Assembly: GCA_035582835.1 (NCBI GenBank)
Contig: JAYKAV010002009.1
Span: 870,634-934,633 of the forward strand
DNA length: 64,000 nucleotides
Direction of reading: 5' to 3'
DNA from: Phoebastria nigripes
Lineage: Eukaryota > Chordata > Aves > Procellariiformes > Diomedeidae
The notes under the pieces were generated by a model. It was not told the DNA's origin, did no database searches, and saw only the letters and a list, made by a program, of their open reading frames with translations. Below are positions 50,650 to 63,613 of this stretch, in pieces. Positions within the stretch are counted from its first letter, which is position 1. The number at the start of each line of letters is the position of its first letter. The position numbers were made by a program, and so were the translations under genes.

Positions 50650-51420
50650 CCCTCTTGTTTGCACTGTGCTGTACATTGCCTGCCGTTAAGCATTTGTGAA
50701 ACAATTTGGTTTGCTTTTATGGCAATTTAAAATATCACCAATTGCATTTAAGTTTGCATTTAAGCAAACTTCTTTGGACAATAATCAGCGCTATAAATAC
50801 GCAGTTTGTGTAATACCAATGAGGAGGCTGGTTGTGAACAGCATGTATGTATTAGTAGTGTAATTAAAATATCAATTACGCCGTGTTGACAGTTTGCCAA
50901 ATAACTGGCTTTTGTGCACAGTAAACTTAATCACTCCAAAGTCGACTCACAAGACCTGATGCAATCTTGATGCCTAACTAGTACAACATAAAAACAGCAT
51001 TTGCTAAAGCACAGCTTCGATATTACTTTGCGTAATGGTGCTGCACTCCATAGCTGGTATCATGTTCTGAAAATTATCTTTTAATGTACAATTTGTATTG
51101 CTGAGAAATGTCACTTACTTTGCAGAACGTCTCGCCAACATAAAACCTAAGATTTATTCCTGTCATTTTTTGTCTCCTATGCCATGTTGATAATAAGAAG
51201 TCTACTTTATGTGTGTAATGCTCATGTCAGTTTTGAAATTTGGGGTTTCATAAAAGACAGTAATATAAATAAAACATTATATAAATTAAAAATATAATGG
51301 AAAATAAAATCTGTGAATTACAGTAGCAGATAAGATGAATACGGCATGAAGGAGGTTCTTGGAACAGTATCAAATAACTGGAGTAAATATGTTAAAGGTA
51401 TGGGATGGATCTTTTTTAAG
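50650..51420. other. AT-rich intronic block
   Basis: AT-rich, CpG-poor sequence without recognisable repeats or frames. It includes a short near-repeat around 50745-50765 (TTGCATTTAAG then TTGCATTTAAGC). It may hold conserved enhancer sequence, as may 42290-43060. I see no gene. Confidence 0.3.
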
Positions 51421-54400
51421 AACTGATTCTGATCTTAAAATGTGTTTGTCTCTAGTATGCAGACGTGCGGATGGGTGCATTATTTGGGGCATTACAAAGC
51501 GTCTTTGCCTTTAATTGCGGCATGAGATAAACCTTGTCAGCCCGGCTTTGCTTAAAGGTTGGTGGTCTTTGGCACAAAGGTTTTAGGTCCAGTTGGGACC
51601 TCAGAGACCCCAGCCCCTTTGGGAACAGTAAGTAAAGTTAACACTAATGTGTTTCCAGGGACTCTCTGCTAACCAAGACCTGTGCTTCACCGGCAACCTA
51701 GGCTATACATATGTACGGGCACTGCAAAAAGTTCGTGGGAGAGCTGCAGTTTCTTACTTCTTCTTCTGCCTCTTACTGGATGTGCTCAACCCTCTTGCAG
51801 CTGGTCAACCAGAATCTGCTTCCACCTTCCCAAAATACCGTCTTTGTGCCTTATTTTGTGCACGTGGGTCAATGGTGCAGGTTATCTGAGAACTTATTTT
51901 TGTTTGGGTCACGCATAGGAAAGTAGAGTAATTTCCAGGCAGCCATAATCCCCGAAGCGCATGTCTCTGTGCCTTGCCCCACATCCCGGTCCGCTCACTG
52001 CTTGTCACTTCTGTCAGCGCGGGGGTGCAAAACGAAGCCGAGCTTTCATTGCCACCTCTCTGGAGTGACAGTAATGGCCTAATGCAGCGAAGGTGGCTTT
52101 GCCAAAGAGACAGAGCTCCCTCCATCCCACTGGGTGCTTGTGCCATGTACTCCCCTCGTTTGCTGTCCTTTCCGTCCCGTGCTGCGCTCCCCTCTTTGCG
52201 ACGTGCACTTGTTTCCACGGGAATAACAGGGAGATGTGGTGGGTGTGGGTCTGTGCCATGCGGAAGAGCCTCTGAAAGGCAAATGAAGGTTTTTAATTTG
52301 CCTTGTAACTTCTGCTGCACTGTCAAGTCTTCATGCTCCCACATGTGTTTACACCCCGCATCGTAATGCAACATAAAGTCTTTTTCAAAGTGCATCAGGC
52401 AGCTGTAAATAGAATAACTTTTGCCAGTTTTAACCAGCAGCAACTTGGATGCAGGAAAAACTGTGTGCTGTCAGTTATCCCACCAAATTAGCATGTCTGG
52501 CAACTCCTTGCCATCCATCTTGCACATTTTGATCAATGTTGCAGCCCATCTTTAATTGCCCTTATCCCTTAGATCAATCATATTTATCTCTTAGCTGTCA
52601 TTTGCCTCCTCTTTGCATGTTACCAGGTTGCATTAACCTACTCCAGCAATTACTCATCGCCCCGGATTCTCCTTGCTGACGAGGAGGGTCCATGCAACTT
52701 TGAGGCTCGTTTCCAATCAACACACATGCTGCGTTACATGGCTTGCTTTCGGTTGCCTTTCCAGAAGTTTCATACTCAAATGGCCCTGCGGTGGCTGGTT
52801 TCGGAGGCAGAGCCGGTGCCGTCCCTGCAGCTCGGCTGCCGACAGCACACGCCCGGGGCAGGAGAGCACAANAGGATGGAAATTTCCATGGCTTTTGTTT
52901 CAGCTGTGGAGGTTATGATGACTATTCACTGCTGTAGGTGTGTGCACGTTGAGTAAGTCTTTTTTTATTATTTAAATGGGAGCCGTTTTTCGAGGCAAAT
53001 AACAGAAAGTGCTTACAATAAAAATAATAGGCTGTAACAGGCTTTGTTATGCAATGAGGCGATCAAAGAGCTACATCAGCCACTTGGCCGTCGGAGCGAA
53101 GGGAGAAATGGTTTCTAATTGGTAGGTAAGATTTCCTCAGCTGGTAAATATAAATGGTAATCCTAGCCTTCTCAGAGGAGTTTTCTCCCGCCTGTGGACT
53201 TGGTGGGGTTTGCTGTCAGCGTGAATGACGGTGGAGAGCAAGGGAGAACACAAACATGAATCTTGAGTCAGATTTCCCTTTCTTCAACAAACACCCCAAA
53301 TCTCCACCTGCATTTTACCAGTGGGGTGGGTGTGGATCTGGGTAGGTCCGGCTGCCAAATTCAGACCCCCCCAGGAGACCAAAAGTGTTGAGCCTCTGAA
53401 AAACACACCTGAAAAACACAGCTCCCGGCAGTCCTCTCTTCTGCCTTCGTGGTACAGGCTGAAACACTTTACGTCCCCATAGCCCAGAAAAATCCAAGTT
53501 ACCATTTAAATGAAGAATGCTACTTGAGTCCTGCCTCTGTGAAGAGGTGTGGGATGTGATGTCAAGAGAAATTATAATGATTGCTACAGATGCAGCTTGT
53601 CACAGAAAGAGAAAAATGTTTCTGCATCTGATGCATGGCAGCGAGCCAGTTGGTAATGTTATATGTCCGAGTGTTACACGTCAGCTCTGCTGGCTGGAAA
53701 GCATTCCTTAATGCTCTGCGTGGCTGTTATATTTGTCTCCCAGCTCTGCAGAATCCCATTAGGAACCTTCCGTTTACACCATGGAAATTGTTTGGTCTCT
53801 CCAAACGGCCGTGCAAGGGAGGGAGAAGTGTATTGCTGCAATTCTTCAACATCTGTAGAAATCGCCAGCGTTATACTTCTCACTTATCTCTCTTGCAGTG
53901 GGCATTTCTCATTNCGGATCGAGATGTCCTGTAACCTGCAGTAGGCAGCTGTTAAACACCCTGGTGCTGTTAGAGGGAGCAGGATCTGCTCCCTTCCCCT
54001 CCAGCCGCCAGCAACGCAGCACCCGGGGCAGGCACCCGGCAGAGAGGCACTGATGTTATTTTGTCTGAAGCCTGCTGCTTTTGTGTCGGTTATTGCTTTG
54101 GAGTTGGAGTCCAAAGGCAGATACGTAGTGGCCGACATGGGCAGCCCCATGATGGGCATCATGCCCTTGCAGCTTGGGGCTGCGTTGGACACAGTTCCCC
54201 CCACTGACCGATACCTCTCCCGTCTGGTTTCTGCAGAAATTGGTAGCAGAGCAAGTGGAGATCACAGGGTGACTGGCAAGCTGGGAAGAACATGCCTTCT
54301 CCTTGCATGAGGTGGATGAATTTGGGGTGATTTGAGGTGTTGCAGCAAGAAAAGGGAATAGCAAAGAGTGGGGTCAGTCAGGGAGCGGCTGTCCTGACCC

Positions 54401-54589
54401 AGGACGTTTTCTGTAGAGGAGAAGCACATTTTGCCAATCATCTCTCCCATTCCTTATTATGTGGTTTTCTGGCTAACAAGAGAAAAAGCAGTGATTAAAG
54501 ATCCATGCACATCATGATTTGTGGGGGTCTCTCAAAGTTTTGTTGTTGCCCTGGATGCTATGTTGTTTATGCTTTTTTATTATTTATTA

Positions 54590-55495
54590 ACGATGCTGGA
54601 TGTAGGCGGTGAGGAATAAAATTTGAGGGTGACGCGAAGAAATTGGACGTATTTGGGACAGGAGAAAGGGAATTCAGAGAGATTTAAACATAGGAGGGAA
54701 ATGGACTGCAGGGTTGCTAAGGCAGTTTGTTCAGTGTTGATAAATGTGAATTAGTGCATGTTGGGGAGAAAAATATTCACTACTCGTAAAGCTTGTAATG
54801 TTCTAAATTAAATTCCAGAAAGCACACGGGCTGCTCCCTCAAAAACCCTGTGCAGGGACAAGGTGTTAGAAGACAGGAGAAACTCATGGGGGATTTTTGG
54901 AGAGTTGTGTACTGTGTACAGTGCTGGTCAGGCTGTCTTAGGCAAGAAGGAGAAGGAAAAAAAAGAGGCTCAGAGACTAGAAACAGAAATTATCACGGGC
55001 CTGAAAAGCTCCTCTAGGATGGCAGATGGTAAGTTTAAGAAGGAGGTGAATAAAATAACAGAAATTATAGAAGTGCATAGAACAAACAAGCCAGAGCAGC
55101 TAGATCAGGAATATTCCTTAACAAGGAAACTTCACAGGAATTGCGATTTGGAAGTTCAGAGCAATAAGAGGGAATACTTTTCTCCACACAGGCCAAGATA
55201 AACTCTGGGACTCACTGGCCCAGAGAAGTGAAAATGAAAACACTAAAAAGATATTTTTTAAATGTTTATGGAGAGAACAAAAAGATGGAGAGTTGCTGTA
55301 GTAAATGTTAAAATGCATGTTGGTGGCGAGGAGGAGGTAGTTGTCACATGTAATAAATCCAAAGCTAATTTCTAACTGGAATTAGTCTGAAGCTGAGGAG
55401 CACCAGGTCCCATCTCACCCATATCGTGTCTCATTTGGGGTAAAGTGCGGTGGAATTGGGCCATGTCTGGTTTGGGCTACTGGTAACACTTTACA
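54590..55495 (+). mobile_element. Ancient CR1-type LINE fragment
   Basis: This old CR1 remnant is in the same orientation as the gene. Recognisable blocks in CR1 order are a post-FADD stretch (AATAAAATTTGAGGGTGACG), GATAAATGTGAATTAGTGCATG, TGTGTACAGTGCTGGTCA, a block resembling the tail of the reverse transcriptase frame, and ACTTTTCTCCACACAGG followed by AAACTCTGGGACTCACTGGC (about 55180-55220). Beyond about 55320 the resemblance is weak, but it appears to continue to around 55495 through the 3' untranslated part. A chance 112-codon frame at 54863-55201 lies wholly inside the element and should not be read as a gene. The element belongs to the old amniote type rather than to the younger copy 2 kb downstream. 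The family match is from memory of the consensus. Confidence 0.8.
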
Positions 55496-57253
55496 CCTAC
55501 TGATTTTGCCATAGACCATTGTTAAAAAAAAATGACTGAATCAATACTGACTTTGTTGTCCTTGCTATGTAGCAACGTGAGCCAGATCTGTGTAGTTTCC
55601 CTCTGCATCCAAAGCCTAGATCCTCTTTACCTTGACAGAGGAGGGATGGAGATTTGGGCACATTCCCAAATTAAACCTTGTCGCATTAATAACTTCTTAT
55701 TACTTGAAACATTTTTAATGATGTGTCTCATCAGCATCATTTTCTCTAACGCAAAGAGAAGGTCTGTCCCATTGCTCTTTTCCAGTTCTAATGCCAACCC
55801 GTTGAGATAGACCAGCCTTTCCAAGCCGCCTCGTTGAAGGTGTATTTTTCATGTGCGCATGGTTTGCATGTGCAGAATTGGTCTCTGGAAGAGCCGAGCT
55901 CCAGTTGTTAACACAGTGCAGGTTTCGTGTTCTTAGTGCAAAACATCCATCTGCCGCTGCCAATCCACCTGCTGTTATCGCAGAAGGTTTCTGCCCAGTG
56001 CTGGAGACAATCCTGCCCACAGCTCCAAGTTTCTCGCTAGTTGGGCTTTTTCACGGCATGTTTCCAGTTCTATATCAGTTTTCTCTGTCTGTCCTAGAGA
56101 CTCTCTGATTATTTCAGCCTGTGTTTTTTAGCAACAGTCTACAGACAGTTGGCCATCTGGTTAGCATTAATCTGAAGGACGAGGTGGCATGCTTACCTGC
56201 AGTAAAATCACTTTCCTTTCAAGACGAGTCCTGTTAACTTTCATATTCATGTTGAGCTGAACTGAGGACATCCAGTTCTGGCAAGAGGGGAAAAGAGGTG
56301 AAAATGGGGTAGCTAGGACACATTCCCTTCCCAGCTGTCCCTTGCGAAACCCAAAGCTGGTATCAGCAACTGAAGTTGAGTTCTTGCTTTGATTTCTATG
56401 AATTGGCAGGCATGGTGAGATAGAAAGTACCTGCCTTCTCACTCAGCATGACAGGGCAGGCCACCGCTCAGCTTCCATAGCCAGCTGGTTTTGATTTGGT
56501 TGGTAGTATTGGCTAAGTTCTCTCTTTTGGGAAATCCATTCCTTTTTGAGCTTACATTTCATGGTAGGATTTGTGGGTACCACAGCCTAGCTCCCCTTGC
56601 AACTGTCCCATAAGAACATACATTTGGGTTCATTTTTCCTATAACAGAGCTGAGGGTACAATCAGGCCTCTCTGAGGGACGTAGGAGCTCTGGAGGTCCC
56701 TGAGAAATGTCCAGATATGACCCACACCATGGAGCTCAGATGGTGGTCTGGGCATTGAGCAGATATTTGCTGGAGACAGAATTGTCTTTATGGCCCTAGA
56801 AGTGACTACAGGGCTCTCNCAGGGGTGTCTTAGATGCCAGGCAGCTATAACTGAAGAAGCAGTTTAATTTTAATGCATCTGCATTGCAGAATGAAGGATG
56901 GAAAGATCTGTACTTATGGGTCCTCCTATTGCCTCCATCCCATCAACTCACTGAGAGGACCAAGCACTTCTTGCTCTGCTTTGTCCTGTTGCGGGGGGTC
57001 CTTGCTTCTTCAGCGGCTGTCCTTTGCTGGCAGAAATTCAGCCCCTCTGTGGTAGCCAGTAGATGCTCTACAGCATCTACAGAGNGTCTAAGCAAGAGTT
57101 GCCCTAAGAACGAAATCCAAACAGTAGAGGCCAAGACAGAAAGAAAAAGGTTTTCTAATCCTTCCGCAAAAGCAAAGACTGAACTGGTGGAGTCCTGGTT
57201 GTGCTGGAGACCCGTACAAACTGTGTCGGGGAATTTGCAAGGCGGATTAGAGT

Positions 57254-58967
57254 CATAGAATCACAGAATAGTTTGGGTTGGAGGGGACCTTTAAAGGCCA
57301 TCTAGTCCAACCCCCCTGCCNNNGGCAGGGACATCTTCAACCAGATCAGGTTGCTCAGAGCCCCGTCCAACCTGACCTTGAATGNTTCCAGGGATGGGGC
57401 ATCTACCACCTCTCTGGGCAACCTGTGCCAGTGTTTCACCACCCTCAGCGTAAACAATTTCTTCCTTCTATCTAGTCTAAATCTCCCCTCTTTTAGTTTA
57501 AAGCCATTCCCCCTTGTCCTGTCACAACAGGCCCTGCTAAAAAGTCTGTCCCCATCTTTTTTATAAGCCCCCTTTAAGTACTGAAAGGCTGCAATAAGGT
57601 CTCCCTGAAGGCTTCTCTTCTCCAGGCTGAACAACCCCAACTCTCCCAGCCTTTCTTCATAGCAGAGGCGTTCCATCCCCCTGATCATTTTCATGGCCCT
57701 CTTCTGGACCCTCTCCAACAGGTCCGTGTCTCTCTTGTGCTGAGGGCTCCAGAGCTGGACGCAGTNCTGCAGGNGGGGTCTCACCAGAGCAGAGTAGAGG
57801 GGCAGAATCCCCTCCCTCGACCTGCTGGCCACGCTGCTTTGGATGCAGCCCAGGGTANGGTTGGCCTTNTGGGCNGCGAGCACACATTGCCGGCTCACGT
57901 CCAGCTTTTCATCCACCAGNACCCCCAAGTCCTTCTTGGCAGGGCTGCTGTCAGTCCGTTCATCCCCCAGCCTGTATTGATCCTGGGGGTTGCCCCGACC
58001 CAGGCGCAGGACCTTGNACTTGGCCTTGTTGAACCTCATGAGGTTCACACGGGCCCACTTCTNNAGCTTGTCCAGGTCCCTCTGGATGGCATCCCCNTCC
58101 CTCAGGCATGTCGACCGCACCACTCAGCTTGGTGTCATCTGCAAACTTGCTGAGGGTGCACTTGATCCCACCGTCTATGTCATTGATGAAGATATTAAAC
58201 AGTACTGGTCCCAATACGGACCCCTGAGGGACACCACTCGTCACTGATCTCCGTCTGGACATTGAGCCATTGACCACTACCCTCTGGATGCAACCATCCA
58301 ACCAATTCCTCANCCACNNGACAGTCCACCCATCAAATCCATACCTCTCCAGTTTAGAGAGAAGGANGTTGTGGGGGACNNTGTCAAAGNCNTTACAGAG
58401 GTCCAGATAGACGACATCTGTAGCCCTTCCCATGTCCACTGATGTAGTCACTCTGTCATAGAAGGCCACTAGGTTGGTCAGGCAAGACTTGCCCTTGGTG
58501 AAGCCATGCTGACTGTCTCAAATCACCTCCCTGTCCTCCATGTGCCTTAGCATAGCTTCCAGGAGGATCAGTTCCATGATCTTCCCAGGCACAGAGGTGA
58601 GACTGACTGCCCTGTAGTTCCCCAGGTCTTCCTTTTTTCCCTTTTTAAAAATGCGGGTTATGTTTCCCCTTTTCCAGTCAGTGGGCACTTCACCAAACTG
58701 CCACGACTTCTCAAATACAATGGATAGTGGCTTAGCAACTTCATCTGCCAGTTCCTTCAGGACCCGCAGATGGATCTCATCAGGTCCCATGGACTTGTGC
58801 ACCTTCAGGCTCCTTATATGGTCTCGAACCTGATCTTCTCCTACAGTGGGCAGCTCTTCATTCTCCCAGTCCCCGCCTTTGCCTTCTGCGGTTTGGGTGG
58901 AGAGGCTTGAGCACTTGCCAGTGAAGACCGAGGCAAAAAAGTCATTGAGTACCTCCGCCTTCTCTAG
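57254..58967 (-). mobile_element. CR1 LINE retrotransposon, 5'-truncated
   Basis: This is a non-LTR retrotransposon of the chicken-repeat-1 superfamily, inserted antisense to TOX2. Its 3' end carries two units of the diagnostic CR1 terminal octamer, read on the minus strand as ATTCTGTG then ATTCTATG (57254-57269). Just inside is a potential stem, CCCTGCC/GGCAGGG, around an unresolved NNN (57321-57323). The reverse-transcriptase frame follows (see separate entry). Similarity is lost near 58967, so about 1.7 kb of an element that is roughly 4.5 kb when full length remains. ORF1 and the endonuclease domain are absent, as expected for abortive reverse transcription from the 3' end. I see no clear target-site duplication, which is normal for CR1. 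The copy contains 22 N between 57321 and 58392, far more than its surroundings. It cannot move by itself. Confidence 0.97.
57302..58967 (-). pseudogene. CR1 ORF2 fragment: reverse transcriptase domain, decayed
   Basis: On the minus strand this encodes the reverse transcriptase and C-terminal part of CR1 ORF2, which in an active element copies its own RNA into DNA at a nicked target. Visible landmarks in order are [13 protein letters not shown] near the truncated start, [14 protein letters not shown], the [11 protein letters not shown] motif (about 58205-58240), the catalytic FADD motif (58134-58145) and a C-terminal tail ending AGGLD followed by a stop near 57302. There are at least two lesions. 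A TGA follows MEDREVI at about 58518, where the family normally has a codon such as CGA, a typical CpG-to-TpG change. The frame also shifts just after the FADD region near 58097, next to an N in a C-run, so that shift could be either a mutation or an assembly fault. The endonuclease domain is missing. Non-functional. Confidence 0.93.
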
Positions 58968-60599
58968 AGATCCCTGTCCCACCTGGGGTATGGCTGATTT
59001 TGAACGTCCTTCTTTTATAATTCAGCATCTGTGGCTCTGCCGTGCTGTTTTACAAGGCAGATATCCAATTCCTGAAGGGATGGAAGCCAAAGTTGAGCAC
59101 NGAATATTATGCCCTGATGAGGGTATTGTATTAATGCCAAGTGGAAGAGCAATACCGCTGCTGATTTATGGGATGTGTGCATGTGTGGCTAAGCAGCATG
59201 GGTCTGTAAACATTTCCTCTGCTAGGAAGTGGATATTCGTTTTGCAGTAAAGATCTGTAACNTTAAGCTGGTTGTGGAAGGGACTCTCATGTGGAATAGT
59301 ACGAGGTCCAGCAAGTGGGACTTTTAAAAGCAGTTTTTCTCTGGCTTCTCACAGTCACAGAGGATTGATGAAACGTGACCTGATAGAGCTTCCCTGATGT
59401 GAATTTCCAAAGAATTTGAGGGAAAGAAGCCTGAATCTGCTAGAATCACACAGAGCTGCATTTCCAAGCTCCTTGCACAAGCAAGGAATGGTTTGCATGT
59501 GCATGCCTGTACACGCTGCTGTTNTGCACTAACTTCAGGTCTGCACGGGAAAACTTGTGTCTGTGGCAATCCTGCCTTTTGATTTTATGCTTTGGGTCTC
59601 ACGCCTCAAAAATCCAGGACTAAATTGAGGCCCCTTTGAAAATTTGGGTTTCCTGATCCATAATGGTTGATTGGAGCTGGAATTCTCCTGAGTGACAGTT
59701 TGCTTCATTCCCTTTTGCTTTGCTTTCTCACTGAAGTAGAAAAGTCATATACAGTACAATGAATTTAGTGCAGTCAGCAGCAATTCAGCCATGCTGATTT
59801 ATTTGAGCCATTCACCGAGAAGTACTGCACTTCTCTGGAAGTGCTAGTGCCCGTGAATTTCATGTTGATTTTTACTGTTGCCCATGAATGGTCAAAGGTT
59901 TTAGTTATTACAACCAGATTTTTTGCTCTCGTGTCCTCTGGGTGATGCTGAACTCCATTATTCAGCTGTCCTTGGAGGATGCATGTGTGGAAGTGGAGCT
60001 GGCTCTCCAGCCGGAGGTCGCTGTGAGGAGTCGGGAGTGGGGTTCTTGCAATAATTTTAAATCATGTTCCATTGTATTTACATTTTTGCAGTGTTTGCGT
60101 TGTGTGGGAAGTTGGCCATATGATTACAATAAATAGGTGTGAGGAAGTGGCCAGTAACATTTTTAACACCCAATCAATCACTTGGCACACTCTGATGCCA
60201 TGTACACCATGAATAATAATAACTGGACTTCAGTTATAGCTTACATTGAAGGTTCACTGGGGAAAAATTAGACGAATAACTACAATTATGGCTGTAGCAA
60301 GATGGCTCCTTTGTAGTACATAATCTACAGTAATTTAAAAAACATGGATCATTAAAATCAATACATATTGCAGCCAGACTTTATGAGCTTGATTCTCCGT
60401 TACACAAAGACGTGTCAGTCTTGTCAAGAGCTGAAAGCCAAAGTTATGGAAAACAGCATTAGCTCAAGGAAGGTTGGGCTTACTATTTCCTCCAAGAAAC
60501 CTATTCCTAGTTCACTTCTTCCTTGTATTTATCACTGAATAGAAATGCAGGTATTTAACATGAGCAGAGTGGACTTCTCAGCCACTTTGAATTCGGCAT

Positions 60600-63480
60600 G
60601 AAAATAGTGTAGCCAACAGTGCTNCTAAGTAGACAAGACTTGAGCGTGTGTCTGGTCTATGGGATTGTAAGGCTTGGCTCCATGAGCCCTTTCCTTTGGG
60701 GCCAGTGCTGTGAAGTTACCTGTTTTCTGGGGAATGGGAAGCTGGTCCTGCTTTGATCAGCAAAGAAACATTGTGTGATATCAGGAGTCCAAGGCACCTG
60801 ATACGGGGCAGCATGGAGCAGCAAGTATTTTTGAGGTCAGCAGGGTTGGTTTTATTGAGGAAGGACATTGCCTTTGAGCTGACTGCTCTAAGTCTGCATA
60901 CTACAACATCTAAATAGCCCACCATGGGGAAAACTGAGGGCACCCGGTCATAGTACAAATAGACATATAGGTGACTTCAAAGCCAAAAAGACCAAGAACA
61001 CGAAGATAGAAGAAGGAGAAGTCCCCTGCCCTGATGGAGATTGGGCCAGAGGCACTGACTATAGACAGTACCCTTCTTGCTGGACGGCCTAACAAGGGAG
61101 TTATGAAAAGTCCTTAAGAGACAGTAGCTTAAGGAGTCCTTAGAAAAAAAATTACGTTTATGAAAAAACAAGTTCCAGCCGAAGCTGAGAATAAGATTGC
61201 CAAGTGCAGGGCAGTGTCAGTGTTGAATCATGAGTATAAAAAATACTAAACATTGAGCCTGGCCATTTTGTTAAAAGCATTGCAAACGTGGAAAATGCCT
61301 ACATTGATAAGCCAACTTTGTGGAGTGATAGCCGGGGTGGGAGTCACTCACCAAGCCTGAATTTGTCACCCAGGTTTCTTTGACAGTGAAGAGGCTCTTC
61401 TGGAGTGTGATTCATTGGACCTGTCTGACATACTTACCTTGGGATGGAGCGAGTGTCTCTGTAGGGATTCGAGGAGGACTAGACACCCAGCTCAGATGCG
61501 TTAGTCCACATTTTAGGTGCCTGTGTTTGCATAGATAATTTTCCCAGCTATTCAGCAGAAGGGAACAGTTGTGTGTTGAAAGTGAAGGTTAATAAAATAA
61601 TTCACATTCTGTCTTTGCAANACACTGAAGAGATATCAGTAGACATGAACATGACGAGGAGCAGCTAAAGTTAGGAGTGAAATCCTGTTGTGGGCAAGCA
61701 ATCTGGTCCTCAGTGGACAGGCACTGATGCTGCGGGATGAGCAGTGGCTGAGATGCAGGAGGGAAGGGGCTGGGGGGATAGGGGATAGCTGTGGTTTGCA
61801 ACCTCTTCACCCGATACACGAGAAAGGAACATGGCAGCATTCCTGCTGGTATTGCAGGAAGGGATATTCCTTGGTGCATCATCCCCNTGCAAATGTTGAC
61901 TGCAAAGGCAAAGCAACAGGATAAGACCGTGCAGTTGTGCATCAAGGGAAGTTTCTTGTCTTCAGCTTGTGTTTCTGAAGGGTTGGGGCAGCCAAGTGTC
62001 TAGTCTGTACCACGGTACTGCAGCTCAGCCCTGGATGGGTTAGCCACGTAGGAGAACTGCATGTTCACAGGGTGAGGACAACCTCTGGTCACATACAAAC
62101 AGGAGCTATGAATATACACAGCGTATATCCTGCCCTCTGGGACAGTCAGTGTAATCAAGGAATTTAGAAGAGTGGCAGAACATCCTAGCAGATGGCATCA
62201 CCGATGTGAGTAGGTCCATTCATGTACAGCTGTGGAGGAAATAAGGGGCGTCTTGAACTTTGCGTCAATCCCAGGGAGATGAGCGAGAATTTTAAAAGGA
62301 AACGTTGCCACTTGCCCACAAAACCTGGTGTTTGCCAAAATGGCAAGAACCAAACTCTTCCACGGGTTAGGAGTGTCTTTCCCACTTTCTCCTACATCTA
62401 CAGTCTGCCGAATTTCACTCTCTCAATGGACCATCCATCCTGCCTCTGCAAACTCTGCTTCTGGTCTGGAGGCAGCCCTGGGAGCCATCAGGGTCCATGA
62501 GGCGGGGAGATCCTGCAGGAGCAGAAGGGGGCACCAGTAATGATCCATCCCATTTAGGGTGCTGGATACCAGGATCTACTCACTGCGGTTCCTCAAGGCT
62601 TCGGGGAGAAGACACTTCAAGCTGAACAGAGTAAAGTGGCAGTTCCCAGTTTACATGAATGCAAATTGCAGGACTGGGTGAATTATGGCAGAGTCTGTAG
62701 GAGCTCAGCCAACTTCCCCCTTCTCAGAGAGGTAGAACGGGCCCTGGATCTGGGATCGTAAAGGAAAGCGTGTCTGAATCATGCATTGACATCACCGGGA
62801 GCGCTGCAGCTCTCCGACTGACGTCAGAGCTGAATTGGTATGGATACAGGAGACTGCGTGGCTTTTAATATTCTGGGAGAGCTGCTACAGTGGCAGAAAA
62901 AATTATTCATGGATCAAAAAAAGAAAGGCATTACCGGTACAAAGTGTCATGATTGTCTCTGTTCTACCGCAAGGTTGAAACGATATGCCAGCTGCGGGAC
63001 ATGAGAAATAGCTTGAAGAAACACCAACAAAAACGCACTGATTATTCTTGAAAGACCCTTGCAATTCAAGCCAAGGTATCACTTACTAATTTATGGGGAA
63101 GTACAACGGGTGCAGAACCCTCCGCTGACTCACAGGCGGTTGATCTGGAACAAGAGGCATCGCAACAGAAGAGCGTAACAGTCGCATGCTTTATGTCACT
63201 GGAAATAAAGGTTGAGGTGAACAGAGGAACTGCCAGCGACAAAGCCATAATTAAGAGATGCCAAACCAGCTTTTTGTCCTAGAGGGGGGACAAAAAAGGA
63301 ATACAAAGGTCATGGAGGAGACGGTGGTTCCCGCCGTGCGCACAGGGGAATAGAGGAGGGAATAATCTTCCCTGTGAGGAATCAAATTCAGATACCGACA
63401 AGCAAATGCCATGCTGAATGTTGAGTCCTGTGGTGGAAGCGTATTGTTAAAAAAGGAGCAGGTACAAAATTACCTTAATG
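60600..63480. other. Unassigned intronic stretch
   Basis: Nearly 3 kb with no simple repeats, no recognisable CR1 blocks and no coding frame I can identify. It contains the CRE (62819) and a POU octamer (62659). A plus-strand frame of about 80 codons without a starting ATG runs to a TAG at about 63282, but that length is expected by chance. It could include an old LTR or DNA transposon that has lost recognisable sequence. Confidence 0.3.
62819..62826. promoter_or_regulatory. Full CRE palindrome
   Basis: TGACGTCA is the complete cAMP-response element bound by CREB/ATF dimers. The CpG is retained although the element is intronic. A POU-type octamer ATGCAAAT lies about 155 bp upstream (62659-62666). 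Both sit within an unassigned stretch. Functional use is unproven. Confidence 0.35.
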
Positions 63481-63613
63481 GCTAAAATCTTTTTCCGGGA
63501 TCTGTTCAATGTCAAGTGTTAAGTTTGGCAAGGTGAGTATTGCCAATGAAGCCATGGGCGGTTAGCAATAGTCCACTGTCTCCACTGGTAGAAGAAAGTA
63601 AAAATGTCTATAA

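Noticed and set aside
54863..55201. A 112-codon plus-strand frame that looks hydrophilic and protein-like
   Set aside because: It lies within an old CR1 element and does not keep its reading frame; the resemblance to coding sequence comes from the element.
63060..63282. About 80-codon plus-strand open stretch without ATG
   Set aside because: Length within chance expectation for 64 kb in six frames, preceded by stops and without recognisable domains.
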